Positions 20,428-32,303 are shown, counted from the first letter of the stretch. The stretch: 64,000 bases of DNA from Flaveria trinervia (GCA_025506515.1 CM046451.1:72374599-72438598); one strand, 5' to 3'. The notes: generated by a model not told the origin, from the letters alone. A program made the numbers and translations.

Positions 20428-22469
20428 CTATTCTAGCTGCAGCATACCAAGCCTTAACACCAGGTTTTGGAAAGTTGAACTATCCAAAGGCTTAGTAAAA
20501 ATGTCTGCAAGCTCATCAGCACTGGGCACAAACTTAGGATCAATCAGACCTTTTTCAAAACAATCTCTTATAAAATGATGTCTGATCTCTATATGTTTGG
20601 TCCTAGAGTGCTGGACTGGATTTTTGACAATGCAAAGAGCTGAAGCACTATCCATTAACAATGGAGTCTTAGTCTCTGTAATGCCATAATCCAAAAGTTG
20701 GTTTTGAAGCCAGAGTACCTGAGATGTACAGCTTGCAGCAGCAATGTACTCTGCTTCCGCAGTGGATGTAGCAACTGAGGTCTGTTTCTTGCTCTGCCAA
20801 GAAATCAAGCAGTTGCCTAGGAATTGACATCCACCAGAAGTTGATTTCCTGGTCAACTTACACCCTGCATAGTCACTGTCAGAAAAAGCAACTAATTTAC
20901 CAGAATGTCTGGTAGAATACCATAAACCTAGAGATGGAGTGCCTTGCAGATATCTAAAGATCCTCTTGACTGCAATCAGATGAGACTCTTTAGGTGCAGC
21001 CTGAAATCTAGCACAAACACATGTAGCAAACATAATATCTGGTCTAGAAGCTGTTAAATACATCAAGGACCCAATCATACATCTGTAAAGTGTTTCATCA
21101 ACCACTTTACCTTTCTGATCTGAGTCCAGTTGTGTGGTGCTGCTCATGGGAGTAGAACAGGGCTTACAGTTTTGTAAATCAAACTTTTGCAAAAGATCTT
21201 TTGTATATTTGGATTGATGAATAAAAATTCCATCAGCCTTTTGTTTGATTTGCAACCCCAGAAAGAACTGTAATTCTCCCATGGCACTCATTTCAAACTT
21301 CTGTTGCATCAACTTTGTAAAGGCATCACACAACTTTGGATCAGAGGATGCAAAAATGATATCATCTACATAAATTTGAACAAGTAGATTATGCTGCCCA
21401 GCTTTCTTAATAAATAAAGTCTTGTCTATGGAGCCTCTAGTGAAATTGTTTTCCAGAAGAAAGTTTGATAATGTCTCATACCAGGCTCTGGGAGCTTGTT
21501 TTAACCCATAAAGAGCTTTATCAAGCTTATACACCCAATTAGGATGTTTGTTGTCCTCAAAGCCTGGAGGTTGACATACATAACCTCTTCTTTAACTTTT
21601 CCATACAAAAATGCACTTTTGACATCCATTTGAAAGACTTTAAGTTTTTGATAAGCAGCATAAGCTAAAAACAATCGAATTGCTTCCAGTCTGGCTACAG
21701 GGGCAAAGGTTTCATCATAATCAATACCTTCTTCTTGTGCAAACCCCTGAACAACCAGTCTGGCCTTGTTCTTAACATAAGCCCATTTTCATCAGTTTTG
21801 TTCCTAAACACCCATTTAGTGCCTATTGCACACTTACCTGGAGGTAGAGGAACCAGTTCCCACACTTGCTGTTTCTTGAACTGAAGAAGCTCAAGCTGCA
21901 TGGCATCAACCCATCCATTGTCCTTTAAAGCAATGTGATAATTCTTTGGCTCTTGCTGACTGATGAAGAGAGCATAGAAGCAGAAATTTGACAATTGACT
22001 TCTTGTTGATACACCAGCAGTGATATCACCAATGATTTGAGACATGGGGTGATTCTTCAGATCTTGATACACAATGAGATCTGTGCAAGTGTTTGTAGCC
22101 GGTTCAGCAGCAACAGATGGTGATGGTGAATCATTTCCTTGAAACCAATCAGTGGATGGTAATTCAAAGGAAGTTGAATTCGAAGAAATCTCATCAGCAT
22201 TTGTTGTGGATGGTGCTACTGGCGCTACAGGAACATCAGGTCTAGTTGAATCAGGCAGCTGATCACTAAACCTGAAGAGGTGAGTACTGCAATCATCATC
22301 ATCATCAGCAGTACCACCAGGTGGTGAACTGTTGACAGGAGCAACAGCAGGAGTTTGATAAGGAACATATTGCAGTATGTCCAGATCAAATAACTCCACA
22401 GGACTTTGTGGAATCTTGTCCTTTGGAGATTCATTAAACTTAACATGTAGAGTTTCTTCAACATCTTTG
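20428..22469 (-). pseudogene. Integrase tail, RT and RNase H of element A
   Basis: A Pro/Ser-rich linker (22000-22400) separates integrase from RT. RT entry is MQLELLQFKKQQVWELV, then AIGTKWVFRNK. A 1-bp deletion relative to A' (near 21775) breaks the frame, and another break lies near 21560. From 21534 to the stop at 20428 the frame is open: MYKLDKALYGLKQAPRAWYE, active site IYVDDIIFAS, LQFFLGLQI, SRPDIMFAT, then RNase H with FSDSDYAGC, TSTAEAEYIAAA, LLMDSASALCI and KHIEIRHHFIRDCFEKGL, ending LGMLQLE. Catalytic Asp and Glu residues are all present in this part. Confidence 0.9.
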
Positions 22470-23739
22470 TTCTGCAGTTGAAGACTCTGTATGCCTTGCA
22501 AGTAGATGAATAACCAACAAAGTATCCTGCATCCACCTTAGGATCAAATTTGTGGAGTTGATCCTTTGTGTTGAGAATAAAACAGGGACACCCAAATGCT
22601 TTGAAAAATGAAATCAGTGGAGCCAAATGATGGAGAACTTCATATGGAGTCTTCATCAACCTCTGATTTACTAAAACTCTATTTTGCACATAACAAGCTG
22701 TGTTGACAGCTTCGGCCCAAAAGGTCAATGGCAAACCTGAGTCAGCCAGCATGGACCTTGCAGCTTCAATGAGGGTCCTGTTCTTTCTCTCCACTACTCC
22801 ATTTTGTTCCGGAGTCCTTGGAATGCTGAACTGCCTTTTGATTCCCTTTGAGAGATAGAAGTCATCAAGTGTATGATTTCTGAACTCAGTTCCATTATCA
22901 CTCCTAATACACTTGACTGGAAGGGAATACTGCTTCTCAATGTACAGCACAAAGTGGATAATCTTCTGAGCAGCCTCATCCTTTGAGTGTAGAAAGAAAG
23001 TCCATACAAATCTGGAGTAATCATCCACAATTACCAGACAGTATTTCTTCTTTGCCATGCTCATTACTCTCACAGGACCAAATAGATCCATATGCAGTAA
23101 TTGCAAGCAGGCAGTGGACTTGGACACTTCAATAGGAGGAAATGAGACCTTGTGCTGTTTTCCTTTTAAACAAGCAGTGCAAGTTTCATCACAGTGGAAC
23201 TCCTTTATTGGTAAGCCTCTGACTAAACTATTGTGGCTAAGCTGATTCATGTTTTTGAGATTAACATGACCAAGCCTCCTGTGCCATAGTTTAGATTCTT
23301 GAAAAGAGGCTTTGGAAAATAGGCAAGGATTGCCTTTGAGATCTATCTTCTTAGAGAGATCTAAGGCATACACTCTTCCTGTCCTGTTGGCTTTCAGGAG
23401 AGTGTGATCATCCAACACCTTGTCAATCAAGGGCAAAACTTTGGATGACAGAATCCTACAGTTTTGACTTGTGAAAAGGGCAACATGGCCTTTATCACAC
23501 ATTTGACTGACACTCAAGAGGTTGTACTTGAGATTTTCCACATGATTAACATCATCAAATTTGATTTCTCCATTGGAGACAAAGCCCTTACCGATGATGT
23601 AACCCCTAGCATCATTGCCAAAAGAGACAAATCCCTTCTTTCCTTGAGAGTAGTCATGAAGAAGAGAGATGTTCCCAGTCATGTGCATGGATCCCCCACT
23701 GTCTACATACCAGATGCTATTTTGGCATGTTGAAGAAAC
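22470..23739 (-). pseudogene. Protease and integrase of element A
   Basis: A long open frame starts right at the acceptor-like AG (23740), without its own ATG. Protease shows WYVDSGGSMHMTGN (DSG intact) and LLSVSQMCDKGH. The pre-integrase finger is LWHRRLGHVNLKNMNQL with CTACLKGKQHKV (HHCC). The integrase triad is intact: HMDLFGPV, IRSDNGTEF and EQNGVVERKNRTL. The C-terminal block AFGCPCFILN..GYFVGYS is present. A frameshift near 22460 ends the frame. It cleaves the polyprotein and inserts the cDNA. It is the best-preserved integrase in the window. Confidence 0.92.
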
Positions 23740-23763
23740 CTGCAATAATAAACAATCAGTTAG
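23740..23763 (-). promoter_or_regulatory. Gag stop plus 3' splice-site-like sequence at the gag/pol junction of A
   Basis: Gag ends WVSKTN then TGA (23758-23756). CTAAC spans the last codons, then 16 nt (TTGTTTATTATTGCAG) end at 23740. The base after AG begins the pol frame, +1 relative to gag. The tract is identical in A' (61660-61675). Confidence 0.6.
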
Positions 23764-26596
23764 TTTTAGAGACCCAAACCTTTTTGGTTTTGGGCCTGGT
23801 CTCATCAATAGATGGTAAACTAGCATGTTTATTTGTAACAACAGCCTGAGAGGAAGAAGATGGTGCAGAAGAGGAGTCCTTTGGCTTAGACCTCCTTTTC
23901 TGTGGTTTCAACATAGGAGAATCTAGTTGGTTAACTCTACCCAACAGATGTTGTACCATCATCACCAGCTGTGTCTGATTTTGTGATAAAGCTTTCAGCT
24001 CATCAGACACATTGCTAGTGGAGTTAGATAGGGTCCTATGTTGCACCTTCTTCTTTTGAGCACCCTCAGCTGTCACCTGTTTAACTCCTTCCTTTTTGGA
24101 TTGCTTTAAGGACTTAAGGGTTACAGGATTTGATGTTGCTGATACAAATGTGGTCTCAAACTCAGTTTTCATTTTTACCATTTTCTCATTAATTTCTCCT
24201 TTTGTTTGAGTTTGGAACCTCTTTTGTACCAACAATCATCTGTAAGATGATTGAACAAACCACATACTTCACATGGTTTCTTCTTCATCTTAGGTTGATC
24301 ATCAACTAAAGATGGAAGCAACAGAAGACTTGTTCTTCAATGCTTTGGAAGCATTGGTTGCTTTCTTGACAGCATCTTTAGTAGTCTTCAAACTCTTTCT
24401 ACTGCCAGTTTTCTTCTCTTCAGTACTGACAGCAGTTGAAGTTTGAACTTCAGGAGTTGAATCCTGCTCTCCAGTCCTTTCAGGACCTTCAGGATTGACT
24501 CCTGAGTTGATCAACTTATTGATCATGTGAATGTCAGCATTTGGACCATCAACATCAGCTGATAGGTTCAAAGAGGACTTGATACTGACTGCTACTTCTG
24601 ATTGTGCTGTATCAGAAGGTAGATCACATGACTTGATGGATTGGTTATCACTCTCACCATCAGATTCTACCTCTGCTCTTGGGGTAAAATCTGTAGGTGG
24701 AGCAGTGTGATTGTAACCAATTCCAAACTTCACATTTGAAGCAGATTGCTTACTAAGAAGCATTTCAAAACTTTGCATGATTGTACCCATCTATCACACT
24801 CGACCTGGGTAACTGCAAGGGTTTCTTTGAGATCTTTGTACTTCTCTAGAAGTACATCTTCTCTAGCCTTATCATCAATTATTTTGCAATTCAGTTTATA
24901 ACCTCATCATTTTTATCTTTGAGCACAAACTCAAACTCAGCTTTGTTTTTGGAAATTACTTGTTCTAGCTCAATGTTCTTATTAATTAAAGCTACATTTG
25001 CTTCTCTAATGGAAGCAAATGCTGCTATGCATTGTTCAGAACATAATTTGGCTTTTGCCTCAGAGGATACCTGTGATACCTGAGGTGTAGAGGCATTGGA
25101 AGATGAAGTATCAGCAGACTCCAAAGCCATAAGAGCTAGATTCCCAAAGGGACTGTCACCACCATGTTGACCAGCACCTGAGAACAGTTGATCATGACCA
25201 GACAAGTCATCTGGTAAACTGCTCCAGTCAACAACTCCTGGGGTGAAGAAGCTGTGTTGTTGAGATGAAGGTTGTTGATGAGATAGGGAAGGCTGAGGTT
25301 CTGGTAATGCATGAGGTTGTGGTGTCATAGGAACTTGAACTTGACTTGACTGTGGCATGTAATAACAAGGGTACTGATAAGGCATTTGACCCTGAGGAAC
25401 AAAATATGCCGGAGATTGTTGTTGAGGATGATGACTAGATGTGACAGGATGTTGCCCTCTTTTTGTTGACTGTTGCCAGGAAAAGTCACAAAGGGTGCAG
25501 TAGAGTTTGATCCAGTTGATCTACACTCTCTTGCAAAGTGTCCAAGCCGTTGGCATTTGTGACACCTCAACTTGCTCTTGTCAAAACCAACTTTGGTTTT
25601 GCCAGAGAGTCCTGGGAATTTTCTTCCAGTTCTTTTGTAGAACTTCTGAGATCTGATATTTATCAAGGCCATTTGGCTCAAAATATCCATCTCTTCTAAG
25701 TCATCATCAGCAATCCCCTTGAGATCATCCATAATGAAACATAAATTGTCATTATTACCTCCAGTAAACTGACCATCAACACTTACAAATGCAGAATTAG
25801 AAGTGCTCGAAGAGAAATTAATATGCTCATCATACTGGCATTCAGATGCAGCATATTCTGACTCATGACCCACCAAGGCAGTGTTGCCTTGTATAAAGTC
25901 TTCAGTGAGCTTTCCAGATGAAGACAGCTTTCTCTTCTGTTCTATCTCTCTCTCAAAAGTGAGCAATTTCCCATGGAGTTGGGTGAGAGATAGTTTGTCC
26001 AAACTTGCACTGGAGCGTAGGACAATAGTATATGTGTCCCATCTCTCAGGCAGTGATCTGAGAAATCTGTTATTCATCTGAATATTGGTGTATTCAAGTT
26101 TGACCATTTTTAGTTCAGAGATCAAACAAGAAAACCGCTCATATTGTTGAGTCAGTGTCTCACCCTTTCTATGAGAGAATGTCTCATATTGTTGGGCAAG
26201 AATTTCTCTATTATTTGCCAAGACCTCATCTGTTCCTCCAAATTGTTCTTTCAAAGCAATCCAGAGGTCATGGGCAGTTTCATGATGCATTAGCCCAGAA
26301 TAGATTTCATTGGGCAAAGCCATGGCCAGAATTCCATGGGCTTTTGCATCAATCTCAAGCAACTTTTTATCCTCATCTGAGTATTGCTCCCTCCTCTTCG
26401 GAACCATTTGATTGGTTTCCGGGTTATTCACCATAGGCTTGTGTGGACCATGTACCACAGATGTCCAACACCCTGCGCTGTTAACAGACAGGTGATGGAG
26501 CATACGTCTTTGCCATATGTTATACTCATTCCTAACCAGCATAGGAGGCTTGGTTGAGGAACCAGTATTGTGAGGATCATTGGAGGGAGTGGTCAT
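23756..26596 (-). pseudogene. Gag polyprotein of element A
   Basis: Starts at ATG 26596 (MTTPSNDPHNTGSSTKPPML). The copia gag fold is clear: NEYNIWQRRMLHHL, AKAHGILAMALPNEI, LALKEQF-like and YERFSCLISEL, with RFLRSLPERWDTY. Knuckle one is CHKCQRLGHFAREC (about 25520-25560). A Gln/Pro-rich region and a coiled coil (about 24890-25060) follow. Knuckle two is CEVCGLFNHLTDDC (about 24220-24275). It ends WVSKTN at 23756. Frameshifts near 25470, 24890 and 24300 break it. It forms the virus-like particle and binds element RNA. Confidence 0.88.
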
Positions 26597-26816
26597 TTTC
26601 AGTTCAAAAACAGTTTAGTTCAAGTTTAAAAGAAGTTTAGACAAACCACAACAAACTCAATGAGAACCAAGAAAAGATCTCAGGATGAATGAGCAGAAAT
26701 ACAGAAAAATTCAATCTCTATAACCGTTTCTTGCAAAAACAAAAGCTAATTCAATCAAACTTGGATCTTGAATAGCAGTTTCAATGATCAATTATTAGAT
26801 CGATCAATGATTAACC

Positions 26817-26828
26817 TGCTTGATACCA
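26817..26828 (-). promoter_or_regulatory. Primer-binding site of element A, one base short
   Basis: Minus strand reads TGGTATCAAGCAGG where the sister copy A' has TGGTATCAGAGCAGG, so one G is missing inside the tRNA-complementary stretch. Either a damaging mutation or a base-calling error. Confidence 0.85.
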
Positions 26829-26830
26829 TT

Positions 26831-27721
26831 TGACAGGATCAGTGATCACAAGTTTGATGTATCAGAATATAAAGCAGCGGAATACAAACACGAATTAGAC
26901 AAATTGTAGCAAGCAATCGATACTTGTAAGCGTTAAGATCGCATACGGTTATAGGGAGAGAATATGAATTTCTGATTTCTAGGAATGTTTATAGATGTAG
27001 AATATTTCTAATCGAATCAATCAATCATTCCATTCAATTGCTCATATCACTCACGATTACAATAGGTTGTCACTCCTTATATAGAGTGCAACAGTCACTG
27101 CTGTTATCACGGAAAGTGACAACTGGCAGATCCAATACAGAAATAACTAATTCTTAACAACTACTGAAATGTTCACAACTACTGAGAACATATCAGCAAG
27201 TTAAGTACAAAATATAAAACTACTGAAACTACAACGACTGAAGAACAAGCTCTTCAGTCGTTTTACAAAACTACTGAAACAAAGAAAATAAAACTACTGA
27301 TATCACAACTACTGAAGAAGTACTCTTCAGCAGTTGTGACAAACTACTGAGGCTTCAGTACTTGATCTTCAGACTTTGACCTTCAGGCGTTTCATCAGCT
27401 GATGACTTCAGTAGATCATCAGCTGATGTCTTCAGTCTTTGTCTTCAGACTTTGTACATCAGTTGTTGATCTTCAGTACTTGTGAACTCTTCAGCTGTTG
27501 TACTTCAGTACTTTGGTCTTTCAGCTTCAGCACTTGTGTTCTTCAGCTGTTGTACTTCAGCACTTTGGTTCTTCAGCTGTTAAGGTCTTCAGCACTTGAT
27601 CTTCAGCTGTTGAAGTCTTCAGCACTTGTCAACTACTGATGAGGCTTTCAGCAGTTGTTGTGATACCGTGTGGGACTTAGAGGTTTTCTGATCTTGGCTC
27701 ATTGGTTCTTTTGGTCCAACA
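26831..27721 (-). repeat. 5' LTR of element A
   Basis: 891 bp, nearly identical to 15288-16178. Motif array at about 27180-27655, TATA at 27076-27084, outer end TGTTGGACC at 27721. Confidence 0.95.
27076..27084 (-). promoter_or_regulatory. TATA box of the A 5' LTR
   Basis: Minus-strand CTATATAAG, the functional-position copy that would drive genomic RNA. It sits just downstream of the CTACTGAAG-type array. Confidence 0.7.
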
Positions 27722-28560
27722 CATTATTATTATTTTATTATAATTTAATAATCATAATAATAATAAAAAACATAATAGTATAACAAGAATGTGTTTTTAA
27801 GAGTAACTATTATCCAACAAGAACAGGCATATGAATCCCTTAAGGTTTCAATTTTGATCAAATCTCCTTATTTTGACAATGTGATGGTCCCATATCCTCC
27901 TCTCTTCCGTGATGTTCATCCGCTCCAACAAACTCTCAATGAATTTCGCGAAGCGAGGTGTTGTCAATCTCGTGGAAAACCATGTTTCAAATTGTTTTTG
28001 AACCATCAAAATCCCATTCGCACCTCACCGTAACCGTCATAGTTTTTTTTTGCCTTCATCTTGTTTATCCGGCCACTCCTTCTCGTGTTCTATTTCGCTA
28101 TTCTGAAGGTGGTAATCCAGCCCAACACCCTCCATGTTAGGCAGCAGCTCAAAGCGTTGAGCATTATAATACTCGGTTACATCCGAAATCTTGTTGTCCC
28201 TTTTAGTTTTGGCTAGCGACCTTGGTACCAAATCACTTTCTTCGCCTAGTTCTTGTTGGTTATGAACTTGTACTTTGAAGATTAAGAAAGTTCAAATTGT
28301 GGCCTTCATCAAACATCAATGCGTTCTCGTTGCACACTTTCAGATTCCGTTTTTGTTCGATCCATCGAGTAAACACTTCAGGCTTTTGATTCGTATCCAA
28401 TCACTCCCCTTATTGAATCCAGGTAACAACCATACCTTTTTTTGTTGTTCCTGCAGCTTTATGGAATCGGTGTCCTTTATTGTTCTTAAATTATGCTCTA
28501 CGACTAAATTTTGTTAACAAGAATCCTTTGTTGAATTAATCATGTATAACCTGGGCATAA
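27722..28560. other. Unassigned segment between element A and the hAT remnant
   Basis: The first 70 bp are AT-rich simple sequence. The rest has more balanced composition and several short minus-strand frames: 27851-28026 (FAKFIESLLERMNITEERR) and 28037-28231 (DVTEYYNAQRFELLPNMEG). I recognise neither. They could be exons of a decayed single-copy gene or part of an unknown transposon. It is the only stretch that does not look like LTR element sequence. Confidence 0.3.
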
Positions 28561-28561
28561 T

Positions 28562-28577
28562 CATGGCCGGTCCTGAG
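28562..28577. repeat. hAT-like terminal inverted repeat, left end
   Basis: CATGGCCGGTCCTGAG, one base from the CAGGGCCGGTCCTGAG type seen at plant hAT ends, followed by a GTGCCCTGG block. I do not find the matching right end before the gypsy LTR piece. Confidence 0.5.
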
Positions 28578-28857
28578 AATTTTAGTGCCCTGGACGAGCC
28601 GGAAAAAAGGCCCCCGGCCCTAACAACTTAAATTATATAAACTATTTTTTAATGAAAACAAATGTTTTAGCAATAAACATAACAATATCATAATATTACA
28701 ATGACATAACCGTAATAGTTAACCAATACTCGTGAAGCTCTCCTAGCATTCTTGATAGCAATTGGTTTATAACATCTTCGTAGTTTATAGTCTCTAATAT
28801 TTCGCTTTCGATAGCTATTATCGCCAATCCGCTAAGTCTTTCTTGGGACATCGTGGA

Positions 28858-30390
28858 TCATAGGTAAGATTTCAATAACTTCAACTTTGAAAAACTCCTT
28901 TCTACAGATGCCACCATCACTGGAATTGTCAACAATATTCTATATGCAATGCTTGCATTGGGGAAATAATCAAGTTCTTTTAAATGCTTCAAAACATCAG
29001 AAGGGTTGCTAAATTCACCGGTTTGTGATGTGTTAAATAACTTCAACTCCATATAAAGTTCATCGGCATCAATATCCGATCTATCTTTAAACTTGAGTGC
29101 ATTTTCAAGGAGACAACAAGATAACTTAAGATCTTTATCTTCAATTCCCCTCAACTTATGTGGACACACAAACCAAATAGCTTTTCATACACTTGAATTG
29201 TTCAAATCTTGTCTCAAGAGAAGTACAAGCCTGATCAACAATATATATGAAATAATTGACTCTAAAAATTTCTTCAGCGGTAAAGAAGCTTCTTGGGTAC
29301 TTGAACTCTGATCAAATATTTTTTTCATTTGAATCAAACATTTTTGTGTAAATATCGGATCGATACCCATTTCACTAGCAATCTCCTTAGCTTCATCAAT
29401 TGCTTTTGAAAAACCAGTTTCTCTATAATTCTTGAAGTACTCAATTAGTCTCTTTATTTCCTTAATAGCGATATCCAAATGCATATCCTTAGATTGTAAC
29501 TTTTTGCTTACTATATTCACCTGGTTTAATACTTGATACCAGATAACAATTGATACTAAAAAAATCAAATACCAAGTTCTTTTCTGCTAGTGAATTTGCT
29601 TCGCTTGCAACTGCAGCATCATTATCTTTTTCTCCAACTTCAAGTAAAGCTTCTCTAATATCTACAAGCTGCATTTAATAACTTTGACACTCTCAACACG
29701 ACTTTCCCAACGAGTTTGAGATAATGATTTAAGACTCCAACCTTTAACATTATCTTTCAAAATTTTCCACCGATTAATAGAATTCGTAAAGATAGTATAA
29801 ATTCATTGGATGAGTCCAAAAAAACTCTTACCTTTAACACAATTGTTAGCCATATCAGATAATATAAGATTAAGAGAATGACAACTACAGGGAGTGTAAA
29901 ATGCTCTAGGATATAAATCTAACAATCTCTTTTGCACTCCTTGGTGTTTTCCTTTCATGATTGCCCCATTGTCATAGCCGTGACCACGCATATAACTAAT
30001 TTCAATGCCAAGAGACTTTAACTCCTCATGTGTAATATCAAATAGACCATTTCCCATGGTATCATTAACATTCAAAACCCTAAAAAGGACTCTTTGACGG
30101 TAACATAATTAGATGAGAACTTTAAATACCTCACTATTATGGTCATCTGTTCTTGATGACTTGAATCAGAGTACAATCTAGTATGATTGAGTAGTACTTT
30201 GCCTCCACTATCTTCTTGATGATTTCTTTTTTAATTTCTTGAGCTAGTAAAAGTATCAACTCGTTTGAATCTTGTGTCCAAGATAATGCACATGAAGCTC
30301 ATCATTTGTGATCCGTCGCACATGCTCTTGATAACCGGATCAAACTCTTCCAACATTTCAATGAGACCCAAGAAATTTCCATTACCTTTT
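28858..30390 (-). pseudogene. hAT transposase (DUF4371 / dimerisation-domain, ZMYM1-like), decayed
   Basis: Minus strand, N to C: GNFLGLIEMLEEFDP (about 30320-30370), SSHQEQMTIIVRYL (about 30130-30170), HGYDNGAIMKGKHQGVQ (about 29950-30000) and CSCHSLNLILSDMANN (about 29850-29890). After a gap in other frames come MGIDPIFTQK (about 29370) and the hAT C-terminal dimerisation block YRILLTIPVMVASVERSFSK (about 28885-28950). These are hallmarks of the plant zinc-finger MYM-like hAT family. Many stops make it a relic. A donor-like GTAATG near 30482 suggests an intron. It catalyses cut-and-paste transposition when intact. Confidence 0.8.
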
Positions 30391-30740
30391 AAATACAACT
30401 AAAATTAAGAAGTAAAATCAGTTATAACAATTAACATATAAGTATTTGGTGAAAATGAAACAAAATGAAAATTTATCATTACCTTTTTGATACAACTTTT
30501 CTTTTAATTCACGAAATGCTAATTATGCTAAAATAAGGTTAGTAAATTCTAGAAGTAGTAAGAGAGGACTAACAGGTCAACACAATTGTATTAGTATTAT
30601 TCAATTTGACCACTAGATGTGGGAATTATTGCTATTATAAAACAAATAATGATTAGGTAAACCAAAACCTTGGTTCCATCTTGAATTACTAATGAACATT
30701 AAAACCACATAATATAGAACATGATATATAAAGTTAAAAC

Positions 30741-31601
30741 ATAGGTGTCGCTTCAACTTGAGGCCAACTCAACTTTATTGTTTTTGCTTGGGCTAAGGTA
30801 CGGATTCTTGATTCTTGTCTCATATTTGATTTCTGTTTATCACTAGTTTTGATTCCTATCATACGTGGCTAGTTTGTTGCGATTCTGTTGTAAGTGGCTA
30901 GACTGCTTTATATTTCTGAATTTTTTTACCCGAGTTCTCCCTATCTTGGGGGTGACCAAGACGCGTTATTACGGCATCAATAACGTGGCACCAACCGTGG
31001 TGGTGAGCTGAGATCACGGCGTCTCTAAAGAGGACTCTGAATTTATATTGGCCGTCCTGTTATATTATTTTTTCCTCAGAGGTGTATGGATTGATCCTAG
31101 GTTAGTCCTGTATTTCCTGATGGATGATTGCACACCACTCCATTTACGAATCTGGTGAATGGTTTGTATGTCTTCCCATACTCCATTTCACATTGGATCA
31201 TGGGCTCGCTACCTCTGTTCCCTCTGTTCAGTTATTATATAATATGATTTTTAGCTCGGTTATGTTTTATTTTATTTACATGTTATGCTATTTGATTCTT
31301 TGTTGTCATCATATCTGTTTATTTTGTTATCAGCTATTCCGTTCACTGAGAGTTATGCTAAGGCGTGCTTTTGTTTTCATGCACGTCAGGTCAGCAGGGC
31401 CATCCGAGAGGGGAGTGAAGTGTAAAAATCTGCATAAAGAAGATTTTATTTTGTTGTTGTAATTGACTTTCCTATTGGGTTTTAGACTAGTGTTCTCTTT
31501 TTTGGAAATTGGACTTGTAATTGTTATTATAATGAGATTATGTTTTGGATTTTGATTACTGTGATAGTGACACGTCAGCCTTCTCGGGTTGGTGTGTTAC
31601 A
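30741..31601. repeat. Ty3/gypsy LTR fragment
   Basis: The right end GGGTTGGTGTGTTACA abuts integrase sequence of element F at 31602, a sharp junction. Its reverse complement TGTAACACACC matches the TGTAACACCC start of the other gypsy LTRs here. The left limit is unclear and may truncate the hAT remnant. No coding sequence. Orientation unresolved. Confidence 0.5.
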
Positions 31602-32279
31602 AGGACCGTTCTAGACCCATTACACTAATAGGGCCAAAGAGATCCATATGTAACAAGTGTAGAGGTGTAGTGATGGAGTTTCTTTCCTTAGGCTTTTAAG
31701 TTACCTTATGTTGCTTCCCTTTCAGGCATGCAACACAATGATCATCTCTTTTAAACTCTTTCTTTGGCACTCCAGTTACCAAATCATTCTTAATTAGTTT
31801 ATTCATGTTCTTAAAGTTTACATGACACATTCTTTTATACCATAGGAAAGACTTATCACTCTTAGCTTTAGATAGAAAGCATGAGATTTCTCTAGAGGGA
31901 AATTTCTCTTGCAAATCCATCTTGTAAAATGTCCCTTTCCTGGGGGCTCTAAGCAAGATATTCTAATGAGGAATGACCACCCTAAGATTGAGAACAATGC
32001 ACTCATGCTTAGTAAATAGCATGTTATGACTTTATTCACAAAATTGGGATACACTCAAAAAATTATACCCAAGCTCCTTGACAAAAGTTACCTTCTCAAT
32101 GTCAAGCTTACCATTTGTGACCTTGCTCCTTCCAGAAATGTAACCACTTTCGTCTCCTCAAAAAGCATCTGGCCCTCAATCAATTCTTTAAATGTTCTGG
32201 AATAGTGACCTATTGCCTGTCATGTGCCTGGAACAACCACTATTAATGATCCAGACATTCTTGTTTGTCTTGAGCTATT
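31602..32279 (-). pseudogene. Protease and pre-integrase of element F
   Basis: The protease site reads VWIINSGCSRHMTGN (about 32225-32265): the catalytic Asp of DSG is Asn. LGYNFLSVSQFCE follows, with stops. The pre-integrase finger LWYKRMCHVNFKNMNKL with CVACLKGKQHKV (31696-31850) keeps HHCC. The first integrase Asp block, HMDLFGPISVMG, appears just before the break at 31601. RT and RNase H are not in the window. Confidence 0.8.
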
Positions 32280-32303
32280 CTTGCACAAAGAAAATGATTA
32301 GTC
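32280..32303 (-). promoter_or_regulatory. Gag stop plus 3' splice-site-like sequence at the gag/pol junction of F
   Basis: Gag ends KAWVSKCD then TAA (32300-32298), with CTAAT across the stop. An 18-nt tract TCATTTTCTTTGTGCAAG ends at 32280. The AG is displaced by one A compared with the GCAG of the other elements. A stop follows soon after in the pol frame. Confidence 0.45.

Larger units (their letters stand above)
15288..27721 (-). mobile_element. Element A: complete-length Ty1/copia, Sirevirus-like
   Basis: Both LTRs (15288-16178 and 26831-27721) are 891 bp with about half a dozen differences by eye, so the insertion is young. Right to left: primer-binding site, gag with two knuckles, protease, integrase, RT, RNase H, a 0.75-kb motif-rich spacer, an extra ORF of 3.6 kb and the polypurine tract. 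At 12.4 kb it is long for Ty1/copia, the excess being the aORF. Many single-base indels break every frame. Flanking 5-mers (atatt left, catta right) do not match, so no clean target-site duplication is visible. A second family member, A', is at 57746-64000 in opposite orientation. Confidence 0.92.

Noticed and set aside
23740..23763. Programmed -1/+1 frameshift or stop read-through between gag and pol
   Set aside because: I see no slippery heptamer or stem-loop common to the five junctions, and the pol frame is not constant relative to the stop (P differs). Not excluded, but the branch-site/AG pattern is the better common denominator.
31124..31462. A 112-codon plus-strand frame with hydrophobic segments
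   Set aside because: It lies in a gypsy LTR fragment, is Phe/Leu/Ile-rich because of T-rich sequence, and has no homologous frame in related LTRs.
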